Assembly: GCF_000155595.1 (NCBI RefSeq) | Contig: NZ_DS989905.1 | Coordinates: 633,040 to 697,039 of the forward strand | Origin: Synechococcus sp. PCC 7335 | Lineage (GTDB): Bacteria; Cyanobacteriota; Cyanobacteriia; Phormidesmidales; Phormidesmidaceae | Reading direction: 5' to 3' | Length of the DNA stretch: 64,000 nucleotides | In this document: one piece after another, positions 55,087-63,528 of the stretch | Position numbering within the stretch: position 1 is the first letter of the stretch | Layout of the letters: every line of letters begins with the position of its first letter | The notes under the pieces: generated by a model | The model's input: the letters and a program-made list of their open reading frames with translations, nothing else | What the model was told of the DNA's origin: nothing | Databases searched by the model: none | Program-made: the position numbers and the translations under genes

Positions 55087-56332
55087 AGATCTTGCACCAG
55101 TCTCATTAGGCAGAGCTAGGCAGAGACTTGAGAACAATCTCAAAGCCGTACTGGGCAGGCATACCAGCATCACGTCTGATGTGCTTAAGTAGTAGAACGG
55201 AAGGCAACAACTTCTCTATCGTTAGCCGCGAGGTTGCTTTCCAGTTCAACGCAGGTGGGCACGCCCATAGGTCAATCCAGTGAGCCAGTACATAGGCAAT
55301 GAATGAGAGAATCAGCCAACGGTAAACGCCTAGCTTTGTTCCCTGGCCAAAGCAATGTAGACCAAACTGATGCTTTACTGTTTTGAAGAAGCCTTCTATC
55401 GCCCATCGTTTGCGCCCTAGTCGAATCAGATAGATGCCCGTGTAAGGATAGGTAGAAGCGACAAACCGTAGCTCTCGTTTGTCGTCTGCACGTTTGAGCC
55501 AAAACCAGGAAATGGTAAGCGGGTAGTCGATGTCCTTTAGCCGGACTTGTAAGCCTCGTTTTGCACATCTCGGTAAGTCCTTGAGCCTACGCCCATCCTG
55601 CAATAGGCGATTGTTCCTGACACCCACAACGGCTCGCCATCGCCGTCGCCGTACGGCATTGAAGAAGGCAACGGTGCCGAACTCTGTGTCTCCTTGTACG
55701 ATGACAGTGCGACCTTGGATAAGTCGCCTTGGAACCGTTGCCAGGAGCTTACAAGCTAGTTGCGATGGACTCGCTTCTCCTTTGCCGTGCCAGATACGAA
55801 AGCTCCAAGGAATGCGCCGTTCACCGATGACCAGATACAGCACCACTAGGTGCAGCCCTCGTTTGCCGTTTAGCATTCTCACCCAAGGTTCTGGCGCATC
55901 GACATCCTCAGTCGGTGTACTCAGATGCCAGAACTTCCCAGTCTTTCTCAACGTTGTCAGGTCTATCAATAACCGAACGGGCACGTTTGGCCCCACCGGA
56001 TGAACGGCTAGCTGGTCTAAGACTGCTGCGCGAGTGGTACGAATGATTTGGCGGGTAGACCAGCTATAGCGATTGAGGAAGCGGCTGAGCGAGCTAGGCG
56101 ATTTGAGCGGTGTATGTTCAGGCAAAGCGTGGCCTTGTTCTGGGAGAAATCGAGCGAACAGAGCTTTGAGACTGGCTTCTTGATAGTGACTAGGCATGAG
56201 TGAAATTAGGCTATAAACTAGCCTTTGGGCGTGCTGAAGCATGGTTGTATTGACCGTCTTCTTTTTTACTTACGCCCTTTCTTTCAGACTTTGACCCGCT
56301 ACGCAACCCTTTCTGAGAGTGGTGCAAGATCT
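55087..56332 (-). mobile_element. 1246-bp IS4-like insertion sequence
   Basis: The inverted ends AGATCTTGCACCA (55087-55099) and TGGTGCAAGATCT (56320-56332) are perfect over 13 bases. No clear target duplication was seen. It carries one transposase gene on the minus strand. The right end lies five bases before the ATG of the membrane-protein gene at 56338. Confidence 0.8.
55106..56242 (-). CDS. IS4-superfamily DDE transposase
   Basis: This 378-residue transposase with an open frame has RLLIDLTTLRKTGKF (first Asp), TVIVQGDTEFGTVAFF (second Asp) and YLIRLGRKRWAIEGFFKTVKHQFGL (RW..E..F, the YREK-like box with the catalytic Glu). Together with the matching end repeats this marks an intact element. 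It is unrelated in detail to the transposases at 14451 and 21088. Confidence 0.88.
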   Translation of the reverse strand: MLQHAQRLVYSLISLMPSHYQEASLKALFARFLPEQGHALPEHTPLKSPSSLSRFLNRYSWSTRQIIRTTRAAVLDQLAVHPVGPNVPVRLLIDLTTLRKTGKFWHLSTPTEDVDAPEPWVRMLNGKRGLHLVVLYLVIGERRIPWSFRIWHGKGEASPSQLACKLLATVPRRLIQGRTVIVQGDTEFGTVAFFNAVRRRRWRAVVGVRNNRLLQDGRRLKDLPRCAKRGLQVRLKDIDYPLTISWFWLKRADDKRELRFVASTYPYTGIYLIRLGRKRWAIEGFFKTVKHQFGLHCFGQGTKLGVYRWLILSFIAYVLAHWIDLWACPPALNWKATSRLTIEKLLPSVLLLKHIRRDAGMPAQYGFEIVLKSLPSSA

Positions 56333-56337
56333 CAGTT

Positions 56338-56754
56338 ATGCTAAAAATTGTTGGATCTCTCTGGACAGTAGTTGCCTGTATTCATTTACTATTTGGCCTG
56401 GTTGTATATTGGCCGCAGTGGCAGATAATTGCGGAATCTGGCTGGTTCAACGTCATAGCACCCAACCCGTTCGCCCCCATCTTTGATCGTGAAGATGCCT
56501 TCTGGTTCATGATGGCGACTCCATTTTTGTTGGTGATAGGCCAGTTGTGCTTTTGGGCACATCAGCAGAAACTTTTGTTGCCAACTTCTATAAGTATCAT
56601 TCTACTTAGCACTACTGCTATCGGACTTTTCCTAATGCCAGTATCTGGTTTTTGGTTACTGATTTTACCAAGCATAATGATGCTCTATTCCTCGTGGCCA
56701 ATGGCGTCTAGCAACAATTCACTAATCCAAAGGGAGAGCGCTCCTGAGGATTAG
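56338..56754 (+). CDS. Four-helix membrane protein (DUF6463-like)
   Basis: The 138-residue protein has four hydrophobic segments: VGSLWTVVACIHLLFGLVVYW, FMMATPFLLVIGQLCFWA, LLPTSISIILLSTTAIGLFLM and SGFWLLILPSIMMLYSSW. WPQWQIIAESGWFNVIAP between the first two recalls DUF6463 proteins. Function is unknown. The ATG is only five bases after an IS end, so the original promoter and ribosome-binding site have been displaced. The IS end itself (GGTGCAAGATCTCAGTT) has no good ribosome-binding site, so expression is doubtful unless it is driven from the IS. Confidence 0.75.
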   Translation: MLKIVGSLWTVVACIHLLFGLVVYWPQWQIIAESGWFNVIAPNPFAPIFDREDAFWFMMATPFLLVIGQLCFWAHQQKLLLPTSISIILLSTTAIGLFLMPVSGFWLLILPSIMMLYSSWPMASSNNSLIQRESAPED

Positions 56755-57177
56755 TGAAGTTACTCACTGTCAAACGCTGGTTCTTGACGCACCCCCATAC
56801 GATCGCTCAATCAAAGTCCATAGTCGAAGAGCTTCGGTAGTTGCAGCAGTTTAGGGATTGGCAAACAGTAGAAGCTTACAGAATGCATGGCTGACTGCTC
56901 TTGGTGATAATTAGAAAACGTCTTATTACACTTAAGACCTTTTGAAAAGGCTATTCTGATACGTGATATGAGACACAATTTTCTCATGCCTCGAAAGGTC
57001 TTGATTACGAGAAGATTAAACGTACTACAGAGACTGAGTAGGGCTATAAGAGGACTGATTTCAGTTATTAGTCAATAAAATTCCGGGCTTTCCCGCACTT
57101 TTTCGGATCCTTACTAATAGTTCTTATCCCAAATAGTTAAGTAGAAGAAGACACCTTTGCTTTCCACAACATTTATT
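56755..57177. other. Intergenic region; no gene recognised
   Basis: 423 bases without a supported frame lie between convergent genes. AT-rich near 56930-57110. No terminator with a clear T tract was identified. Confidence 0.4.
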
Positions 57178-58050
57178 TCAACGGCTCTCTAAAGTGAGGA
57201 TGGAAATGTACCTTGTCTCAAGAAAAGCTTCAAAGTTTTTAGGCTTATCTCCAACAATATCAAAACAACTCAATCGGTTCATAACACCAATCAAGCTGTG
57301 CTCCTCAATCTGAAATCCTTGTTCAGAGACAAACTGTTTAATCTCCACCCGGTCATTGAAACTATTGTTCAATAGATGTCTGCCTGATGTTTGGATAATA
57401 GACTGATGCAACTGGTGAGAAGCTGGACTATGTTCCATAACTTGGGCCTGACTTTGCTTCGTCGAAAGATCAGAAGTAATCCAAACACCTCCATATCGTT
57501 GAAGCATCTCTCGAATATTCGCAAAAAGTTGAACTTTCTCTGTCAGGCTAAGATACTGCAATAGTCCTTCGCAAAGAATGGTCACTGGCTCATTGTCTTT
57601 CAGGTAGTCTGCACCTATCAGCAGTTGGTTGGGATAACTAGCTGCATCCGCTTCCTTAAATCGTAGGTTAGATGGCATTGAAACAACTTGTGCAACTAGC
57701 GCTTGTTTCAGTTGAATCACAGCAGGTAAATCGCTTTCGACGAAAACCACTTCCGAGTCTTGGGTCATCTTCATCCCGCGTGGTAGTAAGCCTGAGGCTA
57801 ATTCAAAAATTTGTTTGTTCTCAAATGAGGAAATTGCCTCGTCAACGGCCTTGTAACGAGCTTCTATCAAAGCTGATAAAAGCAGAATATCGTTCTGACT
57901 GTTAATCGGAAATAGCCTAAGCATTGCTGAAACATCTATTAGTCGAGCCAATTCAACCGCAAACGGAATATCGCTGAATTGTCTTGCATACGCAACGAGC
58001 ATCGCAGTTGGGCTGATAGCGTCAAAGCGGTCAGAAGGGTTAGTTGTCAC
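57178..58050 (-). CDS. SAM-dependent O-methyltransferase of the LCM/TcmP type
   Basis: This 290-residue protein has the layout of leucine carboxyl methyltransferase-like enzymes. The N-terminus is RFDAISPTAMLVAYARQFSDIPFAVELARLI. KQIFELASGLLPRGMKMTQDSEVVFVESDLPAVIQLKQAL supplies the SAM site (the degenerate G loop and an acidic ESDLP). VTILCEGLLQYLSLTEKVQLFANIREML is the equivalent of the LAEGLLMYL motif. It probably methylates a carboxylate or hydroxyl of a natural product or polyketide. It stands alone. Confidence 0.85.
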   Translation of the reverse strand: MTTNPSDRFDAISPTAMLVAYARQFSDIPFAVELARLIDVSAMLRLFPINSQNDILLLSALIEARYKAVDEAISSFENKQIFELASGLLPRGMKMTQDSEVVFVESDLPAVIQLKQALVAQVVSMPSNLRFKEADAASYPNQLLIGADYLKDNEPVTILCEGLLQYLSLTEKVQLFANIREMLQRYGGVWITSDLSTKQSQAQVMEHSPASHQLHQSIIQTSGRHLLNNSFNDRVEIKQFVSEQGFQIEEHSLIGVMNRLSCFDIVGDKPKNFEAFLETRYISILTLESR

Positions 58051-58290
58051 TGAACTATGGCTTCCTCCATAATCTTACGATTGTAGTTATGGTTGCTTTG
58101 CGGCACAAGGACTAGAGAAGGGCAAGCAGCGAAAGTCTTGGGGAATGAGACAGCAATGGCGATCGCCTCGGTATACGACACGGCTCAAGGAGATTCTGAG
58201 AGTTAGGTGCTGAAGGTACTGTTAGTTCGTTTGAGGTACGCGATCGCCTACTTTCGAACAGCAACACCTGCTGCCAAACAGTATTGGCGT
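58051..58290. other. Short intergenic region with HIP1 octamers
   Basis: Two GCGATCGC-type HIP1 sites (near 58156 and 58239) lie here. No gene is seen. Confidence 0.5.
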
Positions 58291-58554
58291 CTACTGTCTA
58301 GGAATTTCGGCATCTAGTTCTGCAAGTGCCGCTTCATATTCAGCCTGCTCTTGGAGTTTGATCGCATGCAAATCAGCGTAATACTTATGCAGCCACTCTT
58401 CAATCTCATGTAGCTCACAGTCGATACTTGGAGTTGGTTTGTAACTTAACTCATAATGAAGTTTCTTTGCTTGTAGTCGCCTGTGTTGATACACTTTCTC
58501 GCGGTATTCTCGTTCTTTTGTAGATAGTTTTCTAAAGGAGAAAGGGAATCGCAT
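58291..58554 (-). CDS. Small charged helical protein, unknown
   Basis: This 87-residue protein is almost entirely helical and highly charged: basic at the start (MRFPFSFRKLSTKEREYREKVYQHRRLQAKKL) and acidic at the end. No family is recognised. It is the third gene of a minus-strand set (58899-59585, 58579-58854, this one), with 24 bases to the gene before it. The coding potential looks real because of the tight spacing and length, but function is unknown. Confidence 0.55.
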   Translation of the reverse strand: MRFPFSFRKLSTKEREYREKVYQHRRLQAKKLHYELSYKPTPSIDCELHEIEEWLHKYYADLHAIKLQEQAEYEAALAELDAEIPRQ

Positions 58555-58578
58555 GACTTAATTCCGCGAGGGGCTAGG

Positions 58579-58854
58579 TCAACCACAAAGGATAACTTTG
58601 TTAATCATAGCGGCAAACTCGGATAGTTCAGGAGAGTCGCTCCATAGTTCTTTCAGGTCGAGCGGTACAATGCGGTCTTTTGTTTCAATTAATTCTAGAA
58701 CTGAGCGTTTCGCAACAACATACTCGCTTAAGCTGAGGTGATGCCCTACTGTCTCTTCAAGCGCGCGAAGGCACAAGTCTGGAGCCTCAGCTATGTTGTC
58801 GGTGATACTTATTCCTATCTCTGAAGGTTGGCTTGTAGCTATGGGATAGTGCAT
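58579..58854 (-). CDS. Small acidic protein, unknown
   Basis: This 91-residue soluble protein has no recognised motif (ITDNIAEAPDLCLRALEETVGHHLSLSEYVVAKRSVLELIETKD). Predicted all-helical from pattern. AAGAGAATC lies upstream of ATG 58854, a moderate ribosome-binding site. It lies between a two-TM protein gene and a charged helical protein gene, all on the minus strand, and is probably co-transcribed with both. Confidence 0.6.
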   Translation of the reverse strand: MHYPIATSQPSEIGISITDNIAEAPDLCLRALEETVGHHLSLSEYVVAKRSVLELIETKDRIVPLDLKELWSDSPELSEFAAMINKVILCG

Positions 58855-58898
58855 GATTCTCTTTACTTGTTTTCCTCAGACTGGTTGGCAAAGGCTTC

Positions 58899-59585
58899 TT
58901 AGTCATCGACAAGCGTTAACAAAACAGAAAGTCCAAGACCAACCAAAACAGGCATGGTGGTTACTGCCAAACCCACGTAAAGTATAACCACTGCTGTATT
59001 ACCTGCTTGGATTTCAGAGTATGCTTCACGCGCCAATAGCACTCCAGTAAAAATAATTAGAAAGCTTGTCAATGCAATAGCGGTAAAAGCAAAGGTAAAA
59101 CCTAGCAGATGCATAGCCGTCTTTTTCGCATGGAATGCGAGAGTCCTAGTCCAGTAGCGTCGAGGGGGTTCACGTTGCGGCAACAAAACGTACAGTACCC
59201 ATCTATCCGATTGTGCTGACTTCGAGATGCCGCAGTGTTGAAAGGCTACTAGCGACGAGGACAGTCCTGGACGATCAATGAAGCACCGAAAGCCTTCCTC
59301 CGCTAAGTCCCATGTAAAAATCTGAAAAGCTTCACTATCGACATCAGAATTACGCGGTCTTCGGAAAGGTTTCACCGATTGAAAATCAGAAGAATATAGT
59401 TTCAGAATCGCAATACTATCGTATTGACCGTCGGCAGCCGCTTGTCTAAGCTTTGGTTTTATCAGCTTAGACGCAACTTTGCAACGCCTGTACATAGACT
59501 CGTCAGTTTTTTCAGTGGGTAAAGTCTCTTCAGACGCTGTAGATAATTCAGCTAGTTCTACTAAGAAATCTATGTCTTTACTCAT
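58899..59585 (-). CDS. Two-TM membrane protein, unknown
   Basis: The 228-residue protein has a soluble N-terminal domain of about 145 residues (beta-rich, with a FRCFIDRPGLSSSLVAFQHCG stretch) and two C-terminal membrane segments: LLGFTFAFTAIALTSFLIIFTGVLL and AVVILYVGLAVTTMPVLVGLGLSVLLTL. This sensor-plus-anchor layout recalls small effector or sensor membrane proteins, but no family could be named. It is the first of three tightly packed minus-strand genes. Upstream, 59586-59807 is AT-rich and contains the likely promoter, shared divergently with the gene at 59808. Confidence 0.6.
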   Translation of the reverse strand: MSKDIDFLVELAELSTASEETLPTEKTDESMYRRCKVASKLIKPKLRQAAADGQYDSIAILKLYSSDFQSVKPFRRPRNSDVDSEAFQIFTWDLAEEGFRCFIDRPGLSSSLVAFQHCGISKSAQSDRWVLYVLLPQREPPRRYWTRTLAFHAKKTAMHLLGFTFAFTAIALTSFLIIFTGVLLAREAYSEIQAGNTAVVILYVGLAVTTMPVLVGLGLSVLLTLVDD

Positions 59586-59807
59586 CGAATACCGTGGGTG
59601 TGTGAGGATAGAGAACTAGAAACCTTTGTGCCTGTTGACTAAAAGACATTATAGAGACTCCTAAGAACGGTTGGAACAGCTTGATTGAATACTTAGTAGT
59701 CTTACAACAAAATCCATTATAGTGTGACCGTCTCACTAAATCAAGGCTGTTATACTACGTATGCTTAGCTCTAGCGGGAATCCCTCAAGAGGTGTTAGTG
59801 AGGAAAT

Positions 59808-60026
59808 ATGGCAAAAGGGAGACCAGGCGGCAATCCTGATATAGCTGACCATGGTTTTAAACAAAAGCACGATTGGTCAGAACCTTGTACTGAGAAAATG
59901 ACGATTCGGATGCCGCCAGCAATGAAAGCAGCGATAAAAGCCGGAGCTATACCAGACTGGCAAGAAGTTTGCCGCCGCGCGATCGCTCAAAAATTAGGCT
60001 GGTCTGATGAGGATACTTCAGACTAA
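59808..60026 (+). CDS. Small plasmid-type protein with a ribbon-helix-helix-like core
   Basis: The 72-residue protein begins MAKGRPGGNPDIADHGFKQKHDWSEPCTEKMTIRMPPAMKAAI and ends in a short acidic tail. The TEKMTIRMPPAMKAAIKAGAIPDWQEVCRRAIAQKL segment suggests a strand followed by two helices, as in small DNA-binding repressors. I recall similar proteins on cyanobacterial plasmids. GTGAGGAAAT precedes the ATG. It is convergent with the gene at 60057. Confidence 0.65.
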   Translation: MAKGRPGGNPDIADHGFKQKHDWSEPCTEKMTIRMPPAMKAAIKAGAIPDWQEVCRRAIAQKLGWSDEDTSD

Positions 60027-60056
60027 GTTGATGCTTAAGTTGATCGTAAGGTTTAT

Positions 60057-60575
60057 TCAGGTACTGGGAAAGATCTGTTTTTGCATCTGTGGCTTTTCTT
60101 CCTTCCCATTCAGAGTAATCGAAGCCACAGTCACAATTAGCTTTGAGTAGGATGGCACAGTCTTACCATCAACAGCCCAGAACTCGATGGCTGGAATATC
60201 CGGTAGCGAACTAACTGATATGGGAGAAAAAGCTACCTTGGTAAAGGTCTGATACGATTGGGCGGTCCAGCCGCTTCTTTCAACACCGTCGTAATATTCC
60301 TCTGCGTCGAGGTAGAAGCTAATTTCATCTATTGGTAAATCTCCCGTATTGCGGGTAAACATTCGAGATGCAGATTTAGAATATCTAGTCTGCATCTCCA
60401 TACGTATCTCGACGCCTGCATAGACCTCGAACCACTGACTGCTCTCTGCTAAAAGTGGTTCAAACTTGTAGGATGCCAGTAAGTTAGCATACTCAGAATC
60501 ACTCACCCTGAGAGGTATTTCTAGAAGTGAATTGGAAGCAGCAGACGACCTAAAAATTTGGAGGGTGTTCTTCAT
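60057..60575 (-). CDS. Hypothetical beta-rich soluble protein
   Basis: This 172-residue protein has no recognised family. Alternating hydrophobic patterns (for example WFEVYAGVEIRMEMQTRYSKSASRMF and AIEFWAVDGKTVPSYSKLIVTVASITL) suggest mostly beta strands. No signal peptide or membrane segment is obvious. It stands alone, convergent with the small plasmid gene at 59808. Confidence 0.55.
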   Translation of the reverse strand: MKNTLQIFRSSAASNSLLEIPLRVSDSEYANLLASYKFEPLLAESSQWFEVYAGVEIRMEMQTRYSKSASRMFTRNTGDLPIDEISFYLDAEEYYDGVERSGWTAQSYQTFTKVAFSPISVSSLPDIPAIEFWAVDGKTVPSYSKLIVTVASITLNGKEEKPQMQKQIFPST

Positions 60576-60757
60576 AGCAATGCGCGTGATAATAGCAGTA
60601 GTTCATTGTTCGCAATAGCAGGAATTACTCACACAGAACCGAAGCCACTAGCCCCCTGAAGCAGCTATCACGTCGAAAGCTTGCATACCAACAGCGTACT
60701 GCGGTGATTGCTGCATCAGGAGGTTGATCTAGGCCATTCGATAGTCTCCCCATCCGA

Positions 60758-61006
60758 CTAGGATAGCCCTACACCATTGTCGTAAGCACTAGGTTGTTGC
60801 GGATGAGTCATCTCGTAGACCTTCAGCGCTAATTCCTGGCTATTGCGATAGGGCTTCCAGTTCGGGTTATCCAGCCGAGAGTTACCAGGCTGCCCTGTGC
60901 GGCTAAGAGCTGGCTGAGAGTAAGGCGCTATCGTTTTACCTACGCGAGTTGCTGTCGGCGGTGGGGTGACTGATCTATAGGTCGGTCTGCGTATTGAGCT
61001 GGGCAT
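60758..61006 (-). CDS. Short Pro/Ser-rich basic protein, unknown
   Basis: The 82-residue frame starts MPSSIRRPTYRSVTPPPTATRVGKTIAPYSQ and ends TAELALKVYEMT-like (NSQELALKVYEMTHPQQPSAYDNGVGLS). The N-terminal two thirds look disordered, and the C-terminal part could form one helix. It is plausible as a small gene, but there is no family or neighbour support. Confidence 0.35.
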   Translation of the reverse strand: MPSSIRRPTYRSVTPPPTATRVGKTIAPYSQPALSRTGQPGNSRLDNPNWKPYRNSQELALKVYEMTHPQQPSAYDNGVGLS

Positions 61007-61519
61007 TGACTGAATGAGTAACCAACCACTCCCTTCTACAGCAGATATTGAATATTGACCAGGCCCGTTGCTCCAATCAAGCTATTACCAGCTCTTGAAT
61101 TCTTGTATAGTCTCCCTTCTATTCAGTTTGCCGAAGGCCGCATATCTAACCAGCTTTCAGCCGTTGTTCTAGTTGCAAGACCAAGCCTATATGTCATATC
61201 AGCGTCAATAGCACGATCGCCATTCAGCATCTCGAAGTCCTTACGGCATCTCTAAATATACGTATTGGGCGATGGATGTATACCAAAGCCAAATTCAAAG
61301 GTGTTACAAGTCTCGGGTCTTCCCACCTTTCGATCTGCCGTTCCAAGCTATCGATACATCCCTTTCTGACAGCATTCGCTCTCATCCCACCACAGTCGCT
61401 TCGCGTCAGAGGGATTTCCCATTCACACCGTTAATGATTTCAAATCTATCTGAATGATGAAAATGCAAAGCCAATGAAGCAAGTATCAAGCGTTGTCGCT
61501 TCTTGGCAGATTTCTCCGT
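61007..61519. other. Intergenic region; nothing supported
   Basis: 513 bases without a recognisable gene. Two plus-strand frames of 61-66 codons have no family match and no good ribosome-binding sites. Decayed sequence is likely. Confidence 0.4.
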
Positions 61520-62297
61520 TTACGCATTTAGATAAGTCATAAAATACTCGTATATCCATCTCAAGGCGACAGCGGCAGCAGTGACACCTGTTGCTGTCAC
61601 TGCCAGGAGTGCTAAGACCAGTAGTAGTAGAGGCGAGCGCTTCTCTATCTCCTTCTCTTCTGTTTCTATCTGTTCTGTCTTTGTCTTTTCTGTCTCTATC
61701 TCTTCTATTTCTATCCCTTCATCGAAGATTGCGCCACGTTCAATCAAGTTTTGCTTCTCCTCAAGTGATAGACCTTTGCCTGTACCAAATTGAGTCCCAG
61801 TGACATTGGCTATGCTCAAGTTGGCTCCAATCAGATTCGCTCCGATCAGCTTCGCTCCGGGTAGGTCCGCTCCACGTAGGTCCGCTGAACTCAGATCGGC
61901 TGACCTCAGGTTGGCTTCACTTAGGTCCGCTCTAAACAGGTCAGCTGAGCGCAGATCGGCTCCACTCAGGTCGGCGTTCTGAAGAGTCGCGTTATGAAGG
62001 GTAGCTCCGGGCAGGTCGGCTGAACTCAGGTCAGATTCACTTAGGTCGGCTTCACTTAGGTTCGCCCCCATCAGATTGGCTTTGTCCAGAGTGGCTCCAT
62101 CCAGGTTGGCTTCGCTCAGGTTGGCCCCGCGCAGATCGGCTCCACTCAGGTCGGCGTTGCTCAACATAGCATCGCCTAGATCAGCTTCGCGCAGATCTAG
62201 GCGATGCTATGTTGGCTTCGAATAGAATGGCTGCGCGCAGATTCTCTCCGCGCAGATCCTTTCCACGTAAATAGGGAGGTTTTCCATAGTGACCCAT
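61520..62297 (-). pseudogene. Pentapeptide-repeat membrane protein gene, broken by an inverted repeat
   Basis: The restored gene starts at ATG 62297 (MGHYGKPPYLRGKDLRGENLRAAILFEANI). Then it enters a perfect inverted repeat at 62163-62213, where the frame is lost. It resumes as [36 protein letters not shown] through about 25 pentapeptides of the A(D/N)LxG type. The C-terminus has a Glu/Thr-rich linker and one membrane segment (PLLLLVLALLAVTATGVTAAAVAL). Pentapeptide proteins form right-handed beta helices; the membrane tail suggests an envelope role. The frame from 62167 down could still make a shortened 215-residue protein. Confidence 0.75.
62163..62213. repeat. Perfect 20-bp inverted repeat with 11-base loop inside a pentapeptide gene
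   Basis: Arms at 62163-62182 and 62194-62213 are exact reverse complements (AACATAGCATCGCC... and ...GGCGATGCTATGTT). The inner arm (62194-62213) reads like normal pentapeptide coding sequence on neither side of the joint without a frame change. It may be the product of a template-switch event. Confidence 0.9.
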
Positions 62298-62561
62298 ATG
62301 ACAGCTTTCTCCCCCCAAAATTATGGTGAGGGGCAATCGTCTAGCACGGCAATAACTTAACTAGCAAGCGATCACACCTCTACCTATCATTGTTCCCGAT
62401 TCGCTTTTTGAATTCATCTGGCAAACAAAATATCCAGTGAGGGGTACGAGGCCTGTGTATAGAGTTCGAGAAATTTTGGCCTTTAAGCCTAAAACCCTCG
62501 CATAGCAACGCTTTCTAGGGTAAGTATTTATACTTATAATTAATTGTTACATACAGAATAG
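62298..62561. other. Intergenic region between divergent genes
   Basis: 264 AT-rich bases upstream of the divergent genes at 62297 and 62562. No distinct promoter could be picked. Confidence 0.4.
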
Positions 62562-62816
62562 ATGCCTGAAAGTATTGAAAGCTCGTTCAATATTGAGTAT
62601 TCAGCATACTTAAAGGCCAAAATTGTTCCGATTCTATACACAGGCGGAGTAGGGATCTTCCGAACTTTTGGTGATCCGAGGAATTTGGCCTCAAAAGCTA
62701 AGATTTTGACTGAAGTGATTCGTGCAAAAACAAGGGTTCCAGCGCTCAAAGTAGTTAACCAAGGAAAGGTCTTTATGCGAACACCATATGTTCACCAAAA
62801 GCTGGTAAGAGCCTAG
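62562..62816 (+). CDS. Small hypothetical protein
   Basis: The 84-residue frame starts at ATG 62562 (MPESIESSFNIEYSAYLKAKIVPILYTGGVGIFRTFGDPRNLASKAKILTEVIRAKTRVPALKVVNQGKVFMRTPY). It looks like a compact alpha/beta protein with a basic C-terminus. There is no recognised family and no strong ribosome-binding site. It may be a real small gene or part of a decayed one. Confidence 0.4.
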   Translation: MPESIESSFNIEYSAYLKAKIVPILYTGGVGIFRTFGDPRNLASKAKILTEVIRAKTRVPALKVVNQGKVFMRTPYVHQKLVRA

Positions 62817-63030
62817 CCCTCTTGACATTTAACATACGGCTTTGATCGCTTTCTCGCGTAGGTCTTGACCATAGGGGGCAGGCATAGGCGATCACACAAA
62901 CTGACGACCCTACTATTATGTCCCTACTCTACGGCGGATTGCTATAAAACAACAAATCGCACTCGGTCTGATGCCCCCCCAGCGGATGTTGCGCTTAAAA
63001 AGATTCTGCTATGCTCCGGTGACATAAAGC

Positions 63031-63528
63031 ATGAGCACTTGCATGACCGCAGAAGAACTTTTGCAACAATACCAATCTGGAGAGCGAGATTTCCGTGGAA
63101 TTAAGCTCAAGGGCGTTTTCTTACGCGATCAGTGTCTGCGCGGTATTGACCTTAGCTGCGCAGACCTCAGAGGCGCTTCGCTGATGGGCGCAGACCTCAG
63201 TGGAGCCAATTTGAAACGGGCTGACTTTAGCGGAGCCTTTTTAATTTTGGCGCAGTTGAACCAAGCGGATCTCACCCAGGCAAATCTGACGAATGCCTTT
63301 TTAATTTTGGCTAATTTGCAACAATGTTGCCTTACGCAGGCTAATTTGGCCCGAGCCAACTTCACTGGAGCCAATCTATCGAAGGTAACCGGACTAACCG
63401 AGGGACTGCTCAGCGGCGCTGTTTTGGCCAGTGCTAATCCTTCTCAGAAAATGAAAACGCCTAATCTTGATGCTATCTCGAAAAAGTTCAGTGAGCTAGT
63501 CGTTTCAAGTTTCACCTATCGCTCTTAA
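63031..63528 (+). CDS. Pentapeptide-repeat protein (soluble)
   Basis: The 165-residue protein begins MSTCMTAEELLQQYQSGERDFRGIKLKG, a common N-terminus of cyanobacterial pentapeptide proteins. About 18 repeats follow (for example LSCADLRGASLMGADLSGANLKRADFSG and LTQANLTNAFL). The C-terminal 35 residues are not repeats. There is no membrane segment. Start choice: ATG 63031 or ATG 63043 (MTAEELL), both in frame. The beta-helix fold is known for the family, but most members have no assigned function. It belongs to a different subtype from the membrane-anchored one at 61520-62297. Confidence 0.85.
   Translation: MSTCMTAEELLQQYQSGERDFRGIKLKGVFLRDQCLRGIDLSCADLRGASLMGADLSGANLKRADFSGAFLILAQLNQADLTQANLTNAFLILANLQQCCLTQANLARANFTGANLSKVTGLTEGLLSGAVLASANPSQKMKTPNLDAISKKFSELVVSSFTYRS

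Noticed and set aside
61055-61457. Two plus-strand frames of 66 and 61 codons
   Set aside because: No family and no ribosome-binding site; composition resembles non-coding sequence.
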